A stretch of 64,000 nt of DNA, taken from assembly GCA_037954325.1 (NCBI GenBank), contig JBBMNZ010000031.1:2718501-2782500 (forward strand). Direction: 5' to 3'. Position 1 is the first letter of the stretch. Every line of letters starts with the position of its first letter. The notes beneath the pieces were generated by a model. It saw only the letters and a list, made by a program, of their open reading frames with translations. It ran no database searches and was not told where the DNA came from. A program made the position numbers and the translations under genes. Origin of the DNA: Fistularia commersonii. Lineage: Eukaryota > Chordata > Actinopteri > Syngnathiformes > Fistulariidae. Of this stretch, positions 12,130-24,829 are shown piece after piece.

Positions 12130-12450
12130 GCACAAGTTTCATGACGGGTGCGCAGTAGTTCACACTTTGGGCTCACAGTGCGAAGGACCCTAGTTCCATA
12201 TAGACCCCAGTGTCTACATGGGTTTTCCTCCAGGCTCTTTGTTTTCCTTTCCCTAACATGGAGCAGGTCAATTGGAAAAAAAAAAACAATATGAAAATTG
12301 CCCCCGAATGAGTGAGGGAGTGAATGGTTGTCTGTAAATGTGGCCCTACTATTGACTGGCAGCCAGCCCAGCATGTACCCGCCTCTCGCCTGATGACAGC
12401 TGGGGTAGTCTCAAGACTCCCCCATCACCCTGAGTGCAGGATAAGAGGAA
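12130..12450 (+). repeat. Teleost dispersed repeat
   Basis: In order, the repeat shows 'gtctacatgggttttcctcc', a stretch reading 'tgaatggttgtctgt', 'tgactggcagccagcccag', 'acccgcctctcgcctgatga' and 'cctgagtgcaggataagagg'. I recognise this as a repeat common in teleost genomes. It has no coding capacity, and I am not certain of its formal class. Copies or fragments also lie at 10.4, 20.9, 28.0, 36.3, 49.1 and 52.9 kb. Confidence 0.75.
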
Positions 12451-12538
12451 AAAGATTGATAGATGGATAATAATAATGATAACAAAAATAATAATAGAAT
12501 AAAATAATTATTATTATTATTGTAAATAAAAATAAATA

Positions 12539-12570
<32 letters not shown>

Positions 12571-13850
12571 TTTATTTTTTTTTATTTTCTTTTAATAAAT
12601 CTCAAAAGGAAATGGTGCTTAAAGTAAGCACTCAGTGAATACATTCAGTACCAGAGCTACCTGTTTTATAGCTTGACATGACTTTACACTTTGCCAAACA
12701 ACCCCATTTATCATGTTGATGGTATTTTGTTATGTAGGTGAAAAAATAAATAAATAAAAAGGAAAGACCCTGAAACTTTCATACTCCACTTTGAAATCCA
12801 AGTAGAAAGCTTAATATACATATATATCAACCCCTTCAGCGCTGTCTCTTTATTTTGGCATTTATGCAGCGGTGATGGAGACAGCGAGGAGAGGTTGTCG
12901 TACTGGAGCCCTCTTTGATGTCAGGGAAACAAAGAAACACACAAAAAAAAATCCCACGCCAAGCCCTATAGGTATTTTTGACAAATTTGCTCAGATTTTG
13001 AACCAACGTGTTATTAAAAAAAAGGAATGAGGAATAATAAAGTCACTTAAATGCGTCAAAATTGGTAGAAAGGAGATCAAGGTTTGCTGCTGGCCAGCTA
13101 CTCGGGGATGGTCGTGTGAGGTCAACTGATACAAATGAGAAGAAAAAAAAAAAGGACATTTTGGGATCTGAAGCCAAATCTAGAAGTGAAAGCAGTCAGT
13201 TTACTCTTTTCCAATAAGACAATTGTGCTAACAAATAGACAAAAACGGACAGCTCGTACACCAAAGGAACCCGCCATCATTTCATATGTGCTTGACTTTG
13301 ACCAATACTGCTTTAAATAGTCCAATTTACACTATACTATAACTCAACCAAATGCAATTATCTAAACCAAGATTACCGTGTTAGATGTTGGTCGGAATAG
13401 AATTTAAAAAAAAAACAGAAAATCTAATTTTGTGAATAATTACCAAAGAGGGCCCAGACGATGTATTGGTGGAATGGAACAATAATTTCTGGGGATATTA
13501 CTTTGGGGTATGCAACATGGAGGAGCCCTGTGAAAAGGTCAATAGTGACAGCATCGTGATGCTTTCTGCGACTTCATTTCTAATTAGGAAAGGGTAGCTG
13601 GCACCAGGACGTGGATGGGTTAGTTGAGGAAACGCTTTATATTTTATTTTTAGTTTTTTTTCTGCAAAATGAAGAGCAACTTGACCGATGCTCTTTCTTA
13701 TGATCATGGCTTGATTCTTTATTTTCATCATACCTAAATGAAGGGATTGTGTTTAAACACAAGAGGAAATCAACAAAAACAAACAAACAAATCAACTACA
13801 ATGTATTTAGTTATTTAAAATTAATGCAGCCTGGCCCGTGTCTACCCAAG
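12450..13850. other. No recognisable gene
   Basis: The stretch contains an (AT)n tract at about 12,537-12,562, T runs and otherwise ordinary sequence. Small open frames at 13.1-13.3 kb and 13.5-13.7 kb match no family I know. Confidence 0.55.
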
Positions 13851-14998
13851 CCTGCCTTGGAGGGGCACGGAGCAGTGCCTTCCTGAGGCGGTCACAAGCC
13901 CGGATAAATCCAGCAGGTTGCGTCAGGAAGGGCATCTGGCGTAAAACTTTTGCCAAAACCAAACATGCGAGTCAATCATAACCATATTATACTGGATCAG
14001 TCGAGGACCAGGTTAACAATGACCGCCATTGGTACTGATGACCTACAGGGTACCAGTGGAAATTGGGCTACTGTTGGTCAAAGAACAAGAAGAGGAGGAG
14101 GAGGAGGGCGTGTTTGAAAGCAGAGAGAGAGGAGGAAAGGAAAGAGTCTGGGACTTAGAGGAGGGACTTTGAATATCGGGACTATGACAGGAAAAGATAG
14201 AGAGTTGGTCGACATGATGCAGAGAAAGAAGGTGGATTTACTGTGTGTCCAGGAGACCAGGTGAGAGGTAGTAAGGTTAGAAGCTCAGGAGCAGGCTTTA
14301 AGTTGTACTATCATGGTAGGAGTAGGAGTTATCTTGAAGGAGGAGTTTGTTAGGAACGTTCTGAAGGTGAAAAGAATGTCAGATAGACTTATGAGTCTGA
14401 AATTGGGAATTGAAGGTGTGATGCTCAATGTTGTTAGTGCCTATGCCCCGCAGGTGGTGTGTGAATTTGAAGAGAAGCAGAAGTTCTGGAATGAGTTAGA
14501 TGAAGTGATGCAGAATATTCCCAGAAATGAGAAAGCGGTAATTGGTGCAGACTTCAATGGACATGTTGGTGAAGGCAATAGAGGAGATGAAGAAGTGATG
14601 GCCAGATTTGGTATCCAGGATAGGGATGCAGATGGTGGTAGATTTTGCAAAAAGGATGGAAATGGCTGTAGTGAACATTTTTTTCTAGAAAAGACGGTAC
14701 CATAAGGTAACTTATTAGAGCAGAGGTAGGAGCACGCAGGTAAACTACATCTTGCCAGAAGCCAGACTGAGATGGTTCGGTCATGAACAAAGGAGGGATA
14801 GAGAATATATCGGTGGACAGATGCTGGAATTGGAGCTGCCAGGCAGGAGTTCTCGAAGAAGACCAAAGTGAAGATTTATGGACATAGCTAGAGAGGATAT
14901 GAAGGTAGTTGGTGTAAGAGATGAGGATACAAAGAATAGGGTTAGATGGAGAAAGTTGATTTGATGTGGCAACCCCAGAGGGGAAAAGCCGGAAGAAG
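13850..14998 (+). mobile_element. RTE-like LINE copy with 5' end and 3' end, internally deleted
   Basis: The 5' untranslated region is recognisable: 'ccggataaatccagcaggtt', 'ggaagggcatctggcgtaaa', 'aacaatgaccgccattgg', 'gacctacagggtacc'. The endonuclease coding region follows. Near 14,757 the sequence jumps from the block after the endonuclease ('acatcttg') to the C-terminal end ('ccagaagccagactgag'), removing the linker and the whole reverse transcriptase. The 3' end is 'gtggcaaccccagaggggaaaagcc' followed by a short GAAGAAG tail. The empty TA site near 14,046 matches the site occupied by the MITE in the 39.5-kb copy. Confidence 0.85.
14313..14705 (+). pseudogene. RTE-like endonuclease domain, partial
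   Basis: The frame of about 130 codons reads LMSLKLGIEGVMLNVVSAYA, then IPRNEKAVIGADFNGHVGEG, then RFGIQDRDADGG. These are the SDR-x-x-S/L-type and GADFN blocks of an apurinic-like LINE endonuclease. The natural start lies upstream near 14.17 kb (the equivalent of 'tttgaatatcgggactatg') but is separated by a stop after 'gagaccagg'. The frame is lost again after VP at 14.7 kb, and the reverse transcriptase is deleted. Confidence 0.8.
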
Positions 14999-14999
14999 T

Positions 15000-16550
15000 A
15001 TTTAGTTATTTTAAATTATTTTTTGGCAAAAAAGAAAACAAAACAAATTACATTTTCTGAAAACTATAACCTATAAAGGTGAATATTCTGATTTATGTAT
15101 TTATTTATTCATAACACCCGAAGACACCTACTTTGCAAATTGTTTTGAAGAAAAGAAAAGTTAAAATTTCACCTACTCCAAGTATTTAATTACTGCTTCT
15201 TTTATTTGATTTTATTTCAATTTAATTTTTAGTGTGATAGGTTTAAATGAATGTATTTATTTATTTTAAATTATCTTTTGGCCAAAAAGCAACAGCAACA
15301 CAAACAAAACTACAACTACTGTCTGAACAAAAAAACAAAAAAAAAAAAAAAAAAAAAACTGTAAATTTCAATATTCTGTTTTTTATTCAGTCATTTTAAC
15401 ACCCAAAGTCACTTGTGTTGCTCAGTGTTTGAAAATAAAATAAAATAAAATACAATAATAAGCAAACAAACATAAAATTTATCCCCAATTCACCTTTTTT
15501 TTTTTCTTTTTTTTTTTGTTAGCCGACCCCCTGAATAACAACTATATTGTCTGCAAAAATGAATAAAATTAACACAAAATGAATTAATATATCTGGATAT
15601 TTAGCTCATTTATTTTTTAATAACACCTGAAAACACTTGCTTTTCACACTGTTTGGAAGAGATATGTCACTTTCCAGCTAACCCAACAATTAATGACTGC
15701 ATCATTCAATAGATTTAATTCCATCCATTTTTTTTTTTTTTTTGTGATTAATTTATTTATTTATATCCCTAATTATTTTTGGTCTTAGTTCATTTTTGTT
15801 TGTTTTCTATCTGAATTTGCCTGCAGAAACAATCCAACACTGGATTTTCTTGGACATCCTTTTATAACCATGATGCCAGATGCTTTTCTTATTCTGTGTC
15901 TTTGTCTGGATAGTTTTTTAACCATTTAGCAAGGTTTTGTTTGGAGAGGGCAGGGTAAAATAAATAAATAAATACATAGATATTAAAAAAAAATATATAT
16001 ATATATCAGTTAATTTGATAAACCATCTATGGCAGTGAACAATCTATCACTGCCAAAGCAGGTTAGGGAGAAGGTGAAAATATATTTTTTCTTGGAAGAT
16101 AAACCCAAAATGTTTGTTTAGTCTAGTTTTTTTTTTTTTTTCCATTTTTTAGTGATGACATACTCTCCATGCCTCCACTCCAAAAGTGGTTCTCATTGGC
16201 TGAACTGATGAACAAATTTAAGGGTGCATTCTCTTCATGATCTCTCGAATCTGCCTGAATAGTGAATCGACTCCAAGGAGCATCCATGCAGTTACACACA
16301 CCCACACACCCACACAAACACATACAGTCTTGTATTATATTATGATAGGGTAGATTGTCACAATGTCTCAAGGGGCCAGTTAGAGTCAATGTCTTGCTAC
16401 AGCTTTTTTTTTTTTTGTTTTTTTTTTTTTGTTTTCCCAGGCAATACACTTCCCAAGTCTCATGTACGAGTCTCATATGGGTTCTGCCAAGATCATCTAC
16501 GAGTAAAAATGCTGGTATCTGCGTAGGAATAACTGAAACCATGATAGATG
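15000..16550. other. AT-rich stretch, no gene seen
   Basis: The region contains repeated motifs of the type 'ttattcataacacc(cg/ca)aa' near 15,105, 15,395 and 15,625, each followed by 'acac.ctacttt' or 'acacttgctttt'. This suggests a loosely repeated local unit of about 250-300 bases. Long A and T runs occur at 15.33, 15.50, 15.73, 16.13 and 16.40 kb. No coding signature is visible. Confidence 0.5.
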
Positions 16551-16554
16551 GAGT

Positions 16555-17450
16555 CGCACAGGCATGGATGATACTTTGTCAAAACAGATCTGTGTCAGGT
16601 TTTTGGTGATGAGAAGTCAGGAAAGCATCTACAGCAGCAACCCAAGTAAGACAAAAGTACATGAAGAGGCGATGGAAAACATTTGTATGCTACAAAACTG
16701 TACTTCTAAGATGATGACTAAAAAAGTTGCTATTTGGTGCTGTAATATCTTTAAGGACAAGCAACTCTCACTTGGAGATTGGTGAGGTACAACGTGCCTC
16801 ATGAATAGGGGAAGGGGCACAACTACCCACCTGCCAAGGTCAAGAGATGAACTACCTGTTGTTGCATGGAGCAGGGGGCACTCCATGGAAGAGAACACTG
16901 GAGAACAAAATCAGAGCAAAAAGGTGATGTATGCTTGCTTACTGAGCTCCTGAAAACTGTCGAGATCAGGAAGGAAGATCAAGCCAAGTATAACGAGATC
17001 CTAAAAGACGAGGTTCAGGAGAAAAGGTGTTCGCAGGAAAGGCATACTGTATACAGAGCCTCATACCCGGGCAGCTAGCATCGTAAATCTACACTGAGCA
17101 TGGGATGGAGGTCCAGGATGAAGCTGGAAGGCACCTCCAATGGTGATCCAGGACAACCAAGCCAAAATCTCAACAGAGGTTCTGTTTTAGATGGACAAGC
17201 TAGAAACTAACCGGACATAGTGGTGGTAGAGAAGAAGCGGTAGACTACAGATGTGGCAATCCCAAGTGACAGCAACTTTTGAAAGAAGGATCTCTGGAGG
17301 CTGGATATGTTCACTGACATCTTCCGCAACATCCCAAATAAGTGCTCTACCCTTCATGAAGCCAAGTGTGAACTTCAAAAGATAGCTACTTTCACACACT
17401 ATAGGTGTGATAGCAGAAAAAAAAAAAATGAGGGGAGAACTAGAGGGAGG
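16555..17450 (+). pseudogene. Decayed LINE ORF2 C-terminal region
   Basis: Near 17,205-17,290 one frame reads PDIVVVEKKR, stop, TTDVAIPSDSNF. This matches the 'PDIVVVDK...VIDVAIPSDSNIRKKE' block in the C-terminus of a common fish LINE family. Upstream, scattered phrases ('GAGGTPWKRTLENKIRAKR', 'IYTEHGMEVQDEAGRH') fit the same region in changing frames. Several stops and frameshifts exclude function. I cannot assign the clade securely, and the assignment rests on one well-preserved block. Confidence 0.55.
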
Positions 17451-17990
17451 GAGAGTATGGTACTTAAGAAGCTTCTAGCTAATCTTCTTTATGCTGGCTC
17501 CCAGGAGGCCAAAAAGGGATATAAAAAAGCAAATGGCTAATACTCTGGAGGAGACAGTGATAGACTTATTTAACGAGGAAGCTGCTTAATAACGGCTCTA
17601 TTCAAGGCCTCGGCAGCAGGGATTACAGCAGGTGTATGTTCGCTTGCCTGTTCATTTTTTTTTTAACTTCATTTTTGTAAGTAAAAGCATATCTTTTTTC
17701 ATGCAAGTTCCCCATAGGTTCCCGAGAAATCTATGTTTTCCTTTTGGATTTGAAATCTTGACCTATTCATAAAATTGACCTGTAAAAGGTGACGGGAATT
17801 TCAAACAATGGCATATATTAATAAAGGTACTGTCAAAGAGGGCTATGTAGAGATCTCATACCTCACAAAATATGGTAAAAATAATCCTAATTGGTATTTG
17901 GTATTCAGAGGCAGACTGTTCAAAAAAATTAATGAAAAAGAAAAAAAAACATGTACGTACACATATCTGCAGTGTCAAAGTTCTCCTCCT
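17450..17990. other. No recognisable feature
   Basis: Ordinary AT-leaning DNA lies between two LINE remnants. No motif supports a gene. Confidence 0.5.
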
Positions 17991-19860
17991 TGAGCTGCCA
18001 ACTCATGGTGGAGGGGTTTCCGCAACCCAGTGATCCCATGTGCTTAAAACGGATTGTCCATAACAAACACCATGATCAGGCATAAAGGTGTCCAAATGTG
18101 CACTTGTCACCAAATCACCTTAGGCCACAATTCTTTGATCAACCCTGCGGTCATGTCGTTGGACTTGTGACCGCATGTCCTTGACACTTGGGTGAGGTGA
18201 GGGGCAGAGCTGTCATCGGATCACCACCAGGTGGTGAGCTGGTTCCGATGCCCGTCAGACCTGGCAGACCAGAACATAATGTCAGGGTCTTCTTGGAATG
18301 ACTGGCAGAGTCCTCTGTCAGAAAGAGTTTCAACTGCCACCTCCAGCAGAGCTACAACATCGTCCAGACGGAGCCAGGGGACCAATGTGACGTATTTTGT
18401 GGTTCCATTGTTGAAGTGGCAGATTGGAGCTGGGGCCATAAAGTGGTCAGCACCTGCCAGGGTGCCTGGAACCCGCTAGTGGACTCCAGCAGTTAGGGAT
18501 GCCATCAAATTGAAGAAGGAGTTCTGTCATGCCTTTATGGCATGTGGGGCTCAAGAGGCAGTTGACAGGTACTGGCAGGTCAGGAGGCAATTGTAGAGCT
18601 GTCCTGGCTGATACACATCTGCAGCATTGTGTGGACATCAGGGACAGTGCCACTGGACTGGCAGATTGGAATGGTGATCCCCCTTTTAAAAAAGGGGGGT
18701 CGGAAAGTGTGCTCCAAATACATGGGGGATACACTTCTCACCCTCCCGAGTGATGGAGAGGAGGTTTCATTCATTGAACCTCAGCATCCAGGAGGAGCAG
18801 TGTGTTTTTTGTCCTGGTCGTGGAACAGTGGGCCACCTCTACACCTTCGGCAGGGTCCTCGAGGGGGCTTGGGAGTTTGCCCAACCAGTCTTCATGCGTT
18901 TTATGTACCTGGAGAAGGCATTTGACCGTGTGCTGCAGGCAATCCAGTGGAGGGTAATCCGGGAATATGGGGTACTGAACCCTGACATATAGGCTGTTCA
19001 ATCCCTGTATGATCAGTGTTGGAGCTTGGTTGCCATTGCCATTTCCAGTGAGAGTTGGACTCCACGAGGGCTGACGTTTGTCACCAATTTTGTTCATAAC
19101 ATTTTTTGATAGAATTTCTGGGCACAGCCAGGGCTTCAAGGGATTCTTGTTTGGTGGCCGCAGGATCAAGTCTCTATCTTTTTGCAGATGATGTGGTTCT
19201 GTTGGCTTCATCAGTTCATGATCTCCAAATCTCTCTGGAGCGGTTTGCAGCCAAGTGTGAAGTGGCCGGGATGTGGATCAGCAATTCCAAATCCGAGAAC
19301 ACCGGAAACAGGTGGAGTGCCCATTCCAGGTTGGAGAAGAGGTCCTGCCCAAGGTGGAGGAGTTCAAGTATCTCAGGGTCTTATTCACAAGTGACGGGTG
19401 GATGGAGTGGGAGATCAACAGGCGGATTGGTGCGGCATCTGCAGTGATGTTGACTTTGTAGCGGTCTGTTGTGGTGAAGAAGGTTTTCTCAATATATCTC
19501 AGTTATACCGGTTGATCTATGTCCGGATCCTCACCTATGGACGAGAACTGTGAGATTTTGGCCATCTGGGGAGCAGCTCAGAGTAGAGTCGCTGCTCCTC
19601 TGTGTGGAGAAAAGTCATATGAGGTGGCTCAGGCATCTCGTCAGGATACCTCCTGGAGGCATCCAGGAGGTATCCTGGGTATGTCCATGCTGGAGAGATT
19701 ATGTCTGAGGGATCCCCCCAGAATTGCTGGACCATGTGGCTGGGGAGAGGGAAGTCTGGGCAACAAATGTATTATCAGTCTCACATTGGAATTTTATGCG
19801 CACCTGGTGGCATTTCGCCCTAAGCTTATGATAATATCTTTTGTTCATTCAAATGCAGTT
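17990..19860 (+). mobile_element. LINE remnant ('FxPGRGT' family), plus strand
   Basis: The 5' part carries 'tggtggaggggtttccgcaacccagtgatcc', which resembles the 5' end of the LINE at 53-57 kb. It is followed by the linker between endonuclease and reverse transcriptase ('cacttgggtgaggtgagggg', 'gtggtgagctggttccgatg'). Reverse transcriptase blocks then follow in broken frames: WTSGTVPLDWQIGMVIPLLK, LYTFGRVLEGAWEFAQPV, LEKAFDRV, LFADDVVLLASS and the C-terminal VEEFKYL. The endonuclease itself is missing. The 3' end is poorly defined near 19.75-19.86 kb. The family is very common in teleosts, but I do not assign a clade. Confidence 0.75.
18620..19461 (+). pseudogene. LINE reverse transcriptase, frameshifted
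   Basis: Reverse transcriptase motifs appear in successive overlapping frames: SGTVPLDW near 18,634; EEQCVFCPGRGTVGHLYTFG near 18,795-18,850; YLEKAFDRVLQ (motif A, Asp kept) near 18,905-18,935; LYLFADDVVLLASSVHDLQ (motif C, FADD) near 19,168-19,225; and KVEEFKYLRVLFTSDG near 19,350-19,400. At least three frame changes and several stops separate them. The region between motif A and motif C (fingers and motif B) is largely missing or scrambled around 18,990-19,100. The copy is non-functional. Confidence 0.75.
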
Positions 19861-20940
19861 TTTTTTTTTTTTTTTGTCAGCAGCAGCTTAATGTCGTAAA
19901 CATCTTGTGATTTACTCTAAAAAAAAAAAAAAAGTCATAAAATTTCTCCGCCAAAGGGTATTTGGTGTTGTTTATGGAAAAAAAGAAAATCAGTTCCATT
20001 GAGTCAAGCCTTAATTAGTGATATTTATATATTTTATTCAAGTATCTTGACATACATGGTGCCCTTCATGGCAGACGTGATTGCATACCGGCCAAATGCC
20101 CTGCGGACAGCAAAGTAAGTATGAAATTGTACTGGGGAACGACGTTTCAACACTGTACATATGAAAATAAATCCTCTGAATTTTTGAATCTTGAATCTTT
20201 GAATGCAGGGGTTTCTTTGCTATTTTTTTTTTTTTTTTTTGTTGATAATCTGCTTTTGCAGATAATAAGTAGATGCTGGTGAAACATTGTCCTTCACTAG
20301 AACTGTGCTGGGTTCATGAATATTCCAGCGGCAGTAACGTGGGGATTTGCATGAAATTTCCCACAGTGTCTCTTTGGGAGCCACCTGGAGAACAGGGATA
20401 TCTTCAACATGGAGAAATCAGTTTTCATAATCCCACGACACGAGATGGAGGTCATCCTGCTGATTTACATTGTATGGGGTGGGCTTTGAAAGCATTCCGA
20501 ACACAAAGTACTTATATTATAACCCAACCCTGCTGAGAGCCAATGTTTCTTCATGCAAGAGCCTGTGGAGTATGTTCTTTAGCCTGTGGATATTTCCCAA
20601 TAGAATGGGTGGATTCCTTTATCAGGTTGGACATCAATAAGAGAGCTTCTGTCCATGGGGCTCTTAATGTAGAAAAAGGGGTGAGTTTGATGAACCCTTT
20701 GTTGTTTCAGTTCACAAGAACACTTATTACTGTACACTAATCCGGATATTTTACGCCTTTGCAAGAGGGAAGCATGCATCTGTGATTTCAGATTGGTCCC
20801 TTTTACTCTCACCTAAGGTGAAGCGATAGTTCAGGATGGGGTTTGTGTTGTGTTTCTATGGAGTCTGGACTGGAGCAGAATTTATTGCTTACAAAATTTT
20901 TATGTAAAAAAATGAATAAATAAAATAATTTCAAATAAAT
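19860..20940. other. No gene; possible LINE 3' tail near 20.04-20.21 kb
   Basis: Around 20,143-20,161 there is a 19-base stretch (CGTTTCAACACTGTACATA) that recurs at 32,879-32,897. Here it is followed by 'aaaataaatcc' and an imperfect GAATCTT repeat, which resembles a LINE 3' end with a short tandem tail. The rest has no recognisable coding or repeat signature. Confidence 0.45.
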
Positions 20941-21090
20941 GCATGAATGAAGAGCAGCTGTCTGTCTTTGTATGTGGCGGCTTTGTATTGACTGGCGACC
21001 AGTCCAGGGTGTACCCGCCTCTCGCCTAACGACAACTGGGATCGGCGCTGCATCCCCTGTGACCCTGAGTGCAGGGTGAGGATGGTTTAG
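20940..21090 (+). repeat. Teleost dispersed repeat, 3' part
   Basis: The sequence 'ttgactggcgaccagtccag', 'acccgcctctcgcctaacga' and 'ccctgagtgcagggtgagga' matches the 3' half of the repeat at 12.13-12.45 kb. The 5' half is absent. Confidence 0.7.
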
Positions 21091-23985
21091 TTTGTTCTTT
21101 TGTGTATAATATGTTATAACTAAATGTCGTCAGGGAACTGTACAAAAATATACACATAAGGGTACACTTCTGCCTAATCCATTTTTGAGCATGTAAGGGG
21201 AATGAAAAGTACATGTAAATGTAAACCTGTATTTGTATCGACATGATTGGCATAAAAATCCAAATAAAAATAAACAAATAAACAAATAAACAAACAAACA
21301 AACAAATAAATAAATAAATAAATAAATAAAAAAGGAAAAGTCAAAATGCATCTCGTTACCATGCAGTGACCGAACATCTATGGGTGTCATAAGGTGTGAT
21401 GTTACGGTGCACCAGGCAAGATCTTCTCTTCAATGTCAACCAGACCATGTCATTTCCATCTGTCCTGACCATAACCAGTCTTGGAGAAGCTCTTTGACTT
21501 CAAGATATGGAATACCTATCGGATGAATCAAGCTCTAACATGTATTCCTTGGTCATCCCCAATGCCAAACAACCTGTCCATCCACTTCGGAGAATGAACA
21601 AAGCTATTCCGACCTCCTCCGCCTCCATGTTCTACAGGTACTGTATATGATGAGGGGGGCAATGGTTGTATATCATCTCACCATGGCAACTAGACTTAAA
21701 GAGTCGATTTTTTTGAAAGTTCTGAAAATAGACTGAAGAGCCCTTTCGAATGAGAAGCAAAGCATCTCAAAAAAAATGAGAATAGAGCTATTTCAGAGGA
21801 TGAGATATTTTTTTTACAATTAATACCGGTAATTTGATGTTCGAAGATCTTCATAACATTAGAAGAGCATAATTGCCACTCTCCATTGGCACAAGAGGTA
21901 TCCTAGCAAACTACATCAGCAGAGGCCTCATCAAGAGTACCGATGTCCCATTCGGTAACCTGCATTCTTTCCTCTCAGTAAAGGGAAGGTGTACAAAACA
22001 AAGCGTCACCCCAACACAGGTCAAAATTTGAAATCAAACACTTGAGTCATGACAACATGACCGTATGCCCACTGAAGATATGGAGTTTCAGGGTATACAT
22101 GTTTGGAGCACTGAGAGACTGCACTCTATCTATAGAAAGCAAGTTTTAGTTCTGATATTTTTTGACCCCTCTCTTCAAGATCGCGGTATTTCATTCACGG
22201 CCTTGAAAATGCATTCGCAAAGGTACCTGACACGCCTCGCTTTAGTTTTTTGAGGACTTTATCTTCTTCATCTCCTGTCCGCCTTACGCCCTCTCAGTGC
22301 TCCCCTCAGCTTCTGTCCGCTGTCATTTATATGCAGCTACACTGCAAAAAAAAAAGCAAAGAAAAAAATGTTAAATCGGTGACACACTAGTAGCAGTGGA
22401 ACCCATAACGGCGATTTGCTGGATGCCTGGGAGAACGGGTGAGAAGGGAGATGAGTTCAGCCGTTTTCCTGTAAGCCCTGAGGAAGTACACTGTAATTGC
22501 TGTGGTATTTCTGTGTTGCGCTCACCAAATGTCACAATGCCAGCTGTGCTATTTGACTGACAAATGATCTTGGGCACCTTTTGATGTATTTTCCCTGGAT
22601 ATCTTGTAAACAGTCTTTGAGGTTTTCACTCCAATCCACCCACTTTTTCTATTCATCTAAAAAAAAAAAAAAGGCCTTGTGAAATGCTACTTTTCACTGT
22701 GACTCAGAGGACTTTCTCCTGATCTTTTAACATGTGTCTGCATATAAGAGTATATCTTTCGCTCTTATGTGTAACTTTGGACTATTTTATTTATTTAGTC
22801 AACCGAAAGGCAAAAAAATACATCTCTAAAATAAACCTTTTTTCGCTACAACAAACCCTCTAACACATTGTGTTTCCATTCACTGGTAGTGATACGAATC
22901 CTCTATTCCCTCGAGCCAAATAACTTGTTGGCTATTTTGTAAAACATGGGAATTATTTATTATTTGCAATAAAAAGATGGAATAAAATTGCTGATCACAA
23001 ACAGAAATTGTCAAAAAATGAAACCAGTAGAAATAGATACGGCTTACACCTTCAAAATTCTTGTGGCCAAGAACATTACCATTACAGCCTTTGAACGCAG
23101 TTAGCATTCTGAGCCCGCTAATCCAGCGATAATGGCATGTGACCAGAGAAAAGACGCCACCAAATATATTTTCAATAAAAATGTGAATGCCCTTTCCATG
23201 GAAATAAACATAACAGTTGCAAATCTGCTCCATGACAGGTCAACCAACCCCAGACTGCTGCTTAAACTTAGTAACCTACTTAGCAAGTTAACTACTGACA
23301 TGCATGTCATTCATTTTCCATTTTGTCGGACATTAATTCTGTACCATCAATAATGTATTAGCCTCCGAGGTGGCAAATTAATGTATATTAATATGTTTGC
23401 ACACACAAGCACTCAAGCTCTGATTAATGCAGAAAAATTAATTATAATGTTCCCGCTACAGAACTGGAGAAATGGGCTTCAAGCTCGCACAGTTGAAATG
23501 ACGGCGTCGGCATCATCCAGATTCTGATCTTCCAACTGTCACATATGTGCTGGGCAAGGAAGAAGTATTTTTCTTGCACTTTCTTTCAGTATAGTCATTG
23601 CATTCATTAATTTTATTATTATTATTATTATTAATAATAACAATAATAATAATAATAATTATAATGTTGCATATAAAAAAATCAATCAATAAACAATTCC
23701 CAAAAGTAATATTAAATTAACATAAAATGACCCTTGTTATTTTATTGTTGTTGTTTTCGTTCTTCTTCCAGAGCTGGTGTGCGAGAGGGAAGCAAGATTG
23801 AAAGTGTCTTTTTGGCCCAGTTCTTAGATATATATGTATTTGAATATATATATATATATATATATATTTTTATTTTTATTTTTTTTTTTTTTCGTGTTTA
23901 ATTTATTTTCTGACTGTGTTTTTTCTGTTCATGTTTACAATATTTTGATTGCTTTGTTTGCTTTGTTCGATTGTTTGGTCCAGGA
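21090..23985. other. No recognisable gene
   Basis: The stretch includes a compound (AAAC)n/(AAAT)n tract at about 21,260-21,332, (TTA)n/(AAT)n at 23,614-23,660 and (AT)n at 23,846-23,868. Mixed-composition DNA at 21.4-22.3 kb shows frames such as RGILANYISRGLIKSTDVP that look coding-like. I cannot match them to a family, and stops interrupt them. Confidence 0.5.
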
Positions 23986-24323
23986 AGTGTGCTCGCGCAC
24001 CTACCTGGCGGCGCAGGCTAATTGGAGAGATGGCGTCCCCCTCCCACCCACTCCAGTGGCTTTAAGACAGTGAGCCTGGGGTTCAAGGATCCAAGGCTGA
24101 AGCACGTTCAGTCCCCGAGGAGGCAGATCTTCATTTTTTTGGAGGTGCCGCCACAAACCCTGGAAGTACAGAGGTGCCTCATATATGGTGTACGCCAGTT
24201 TTGGGCAGATGAAATGTTTTGAATGTTGAGATGTGAGCCATAACATAAGCATAAACATGTTGCTTGTCTACACAAGCAAGAATCAGAGAGCGGTTCGGTT
24301 AATCATGACAGAATGATGGGGCC

Positions 24324-24803
24324 GTGGGCTTCTGCTATGCACTTCCGAAAGGGCGTATGCTGCAAACCCCTGTTCTTATTGTAGAGCAGGTCACAGCTGG
24401 AAATGAAGCTGCTTCCTCTATGGTAACAGACGGGACAAGTGAGCCTCCAAGCTTTATGGGTGAAACTACTGTGGGTACAGGTGGGGTGGGAAGCAAGTCA
24501 GGTGAAGGCAAAGGCATGGAATGTGGTTCAGAGTCAGGCATTGTTTCAGTTAGCGGAAGTGATGAAGTGCAAACTGATCTTTACTCCTTAGAGGAAATGA
24601 ATGTCTTCTTAGATAATACCTTCTATGAGAAAATTGACATCTCCGACTACTTTAGTGACACTAATGAGTTTATCAAATCAGTCAGGGCCATTAACAGACT
24701 GCAAGATCTGCACCCTTTGGATGACAGGAAACAGTACCGCCTGCAGAAACAGGTCACGCTTCAGAGAGAGGTGAATGGCAGATCTGCACGGAAAAGGAAA
24801 TAA
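24324..24803 (+). pseudogene. LINE ORF1 C-terminal region (Tx1-like)
   Basis: This open frame of 159 codons is the best preserved part of the remnant. Residues about 1-80 are low-complexity Gly/Ser/Glu. Residues about 85-150 read LYSLEEMNVFLDNTFYEKID, DYFSDTNEFIKSVRAIN and KQYRLQKQVTLQREVN, a helical block typical of the C-terminus of ORF1 in fish Tx1-like LINEs. ORF1 proteins bind element RNA. Just upstream, 'MKCFEC' followed by a stop marks a broken CCHC zinc knuckle, so the true start lies farther 5' and is lost. An ATG within the frame is therefore not a natural start. Confidence 0.6.
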
Positions 24804-24829
24804 GAGACCATGTATCACTTGCTCTTTCC

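Noticed and set aside
18680..18702. A palindromic C-T/A-G terminator-like hairpin
   Set aside because: It is the codon stretch for 'IPLxKKGG' in a LINE reverse transcriptase, with a few extra bases. A similar stretch occurs at 61,405 for the same reason.
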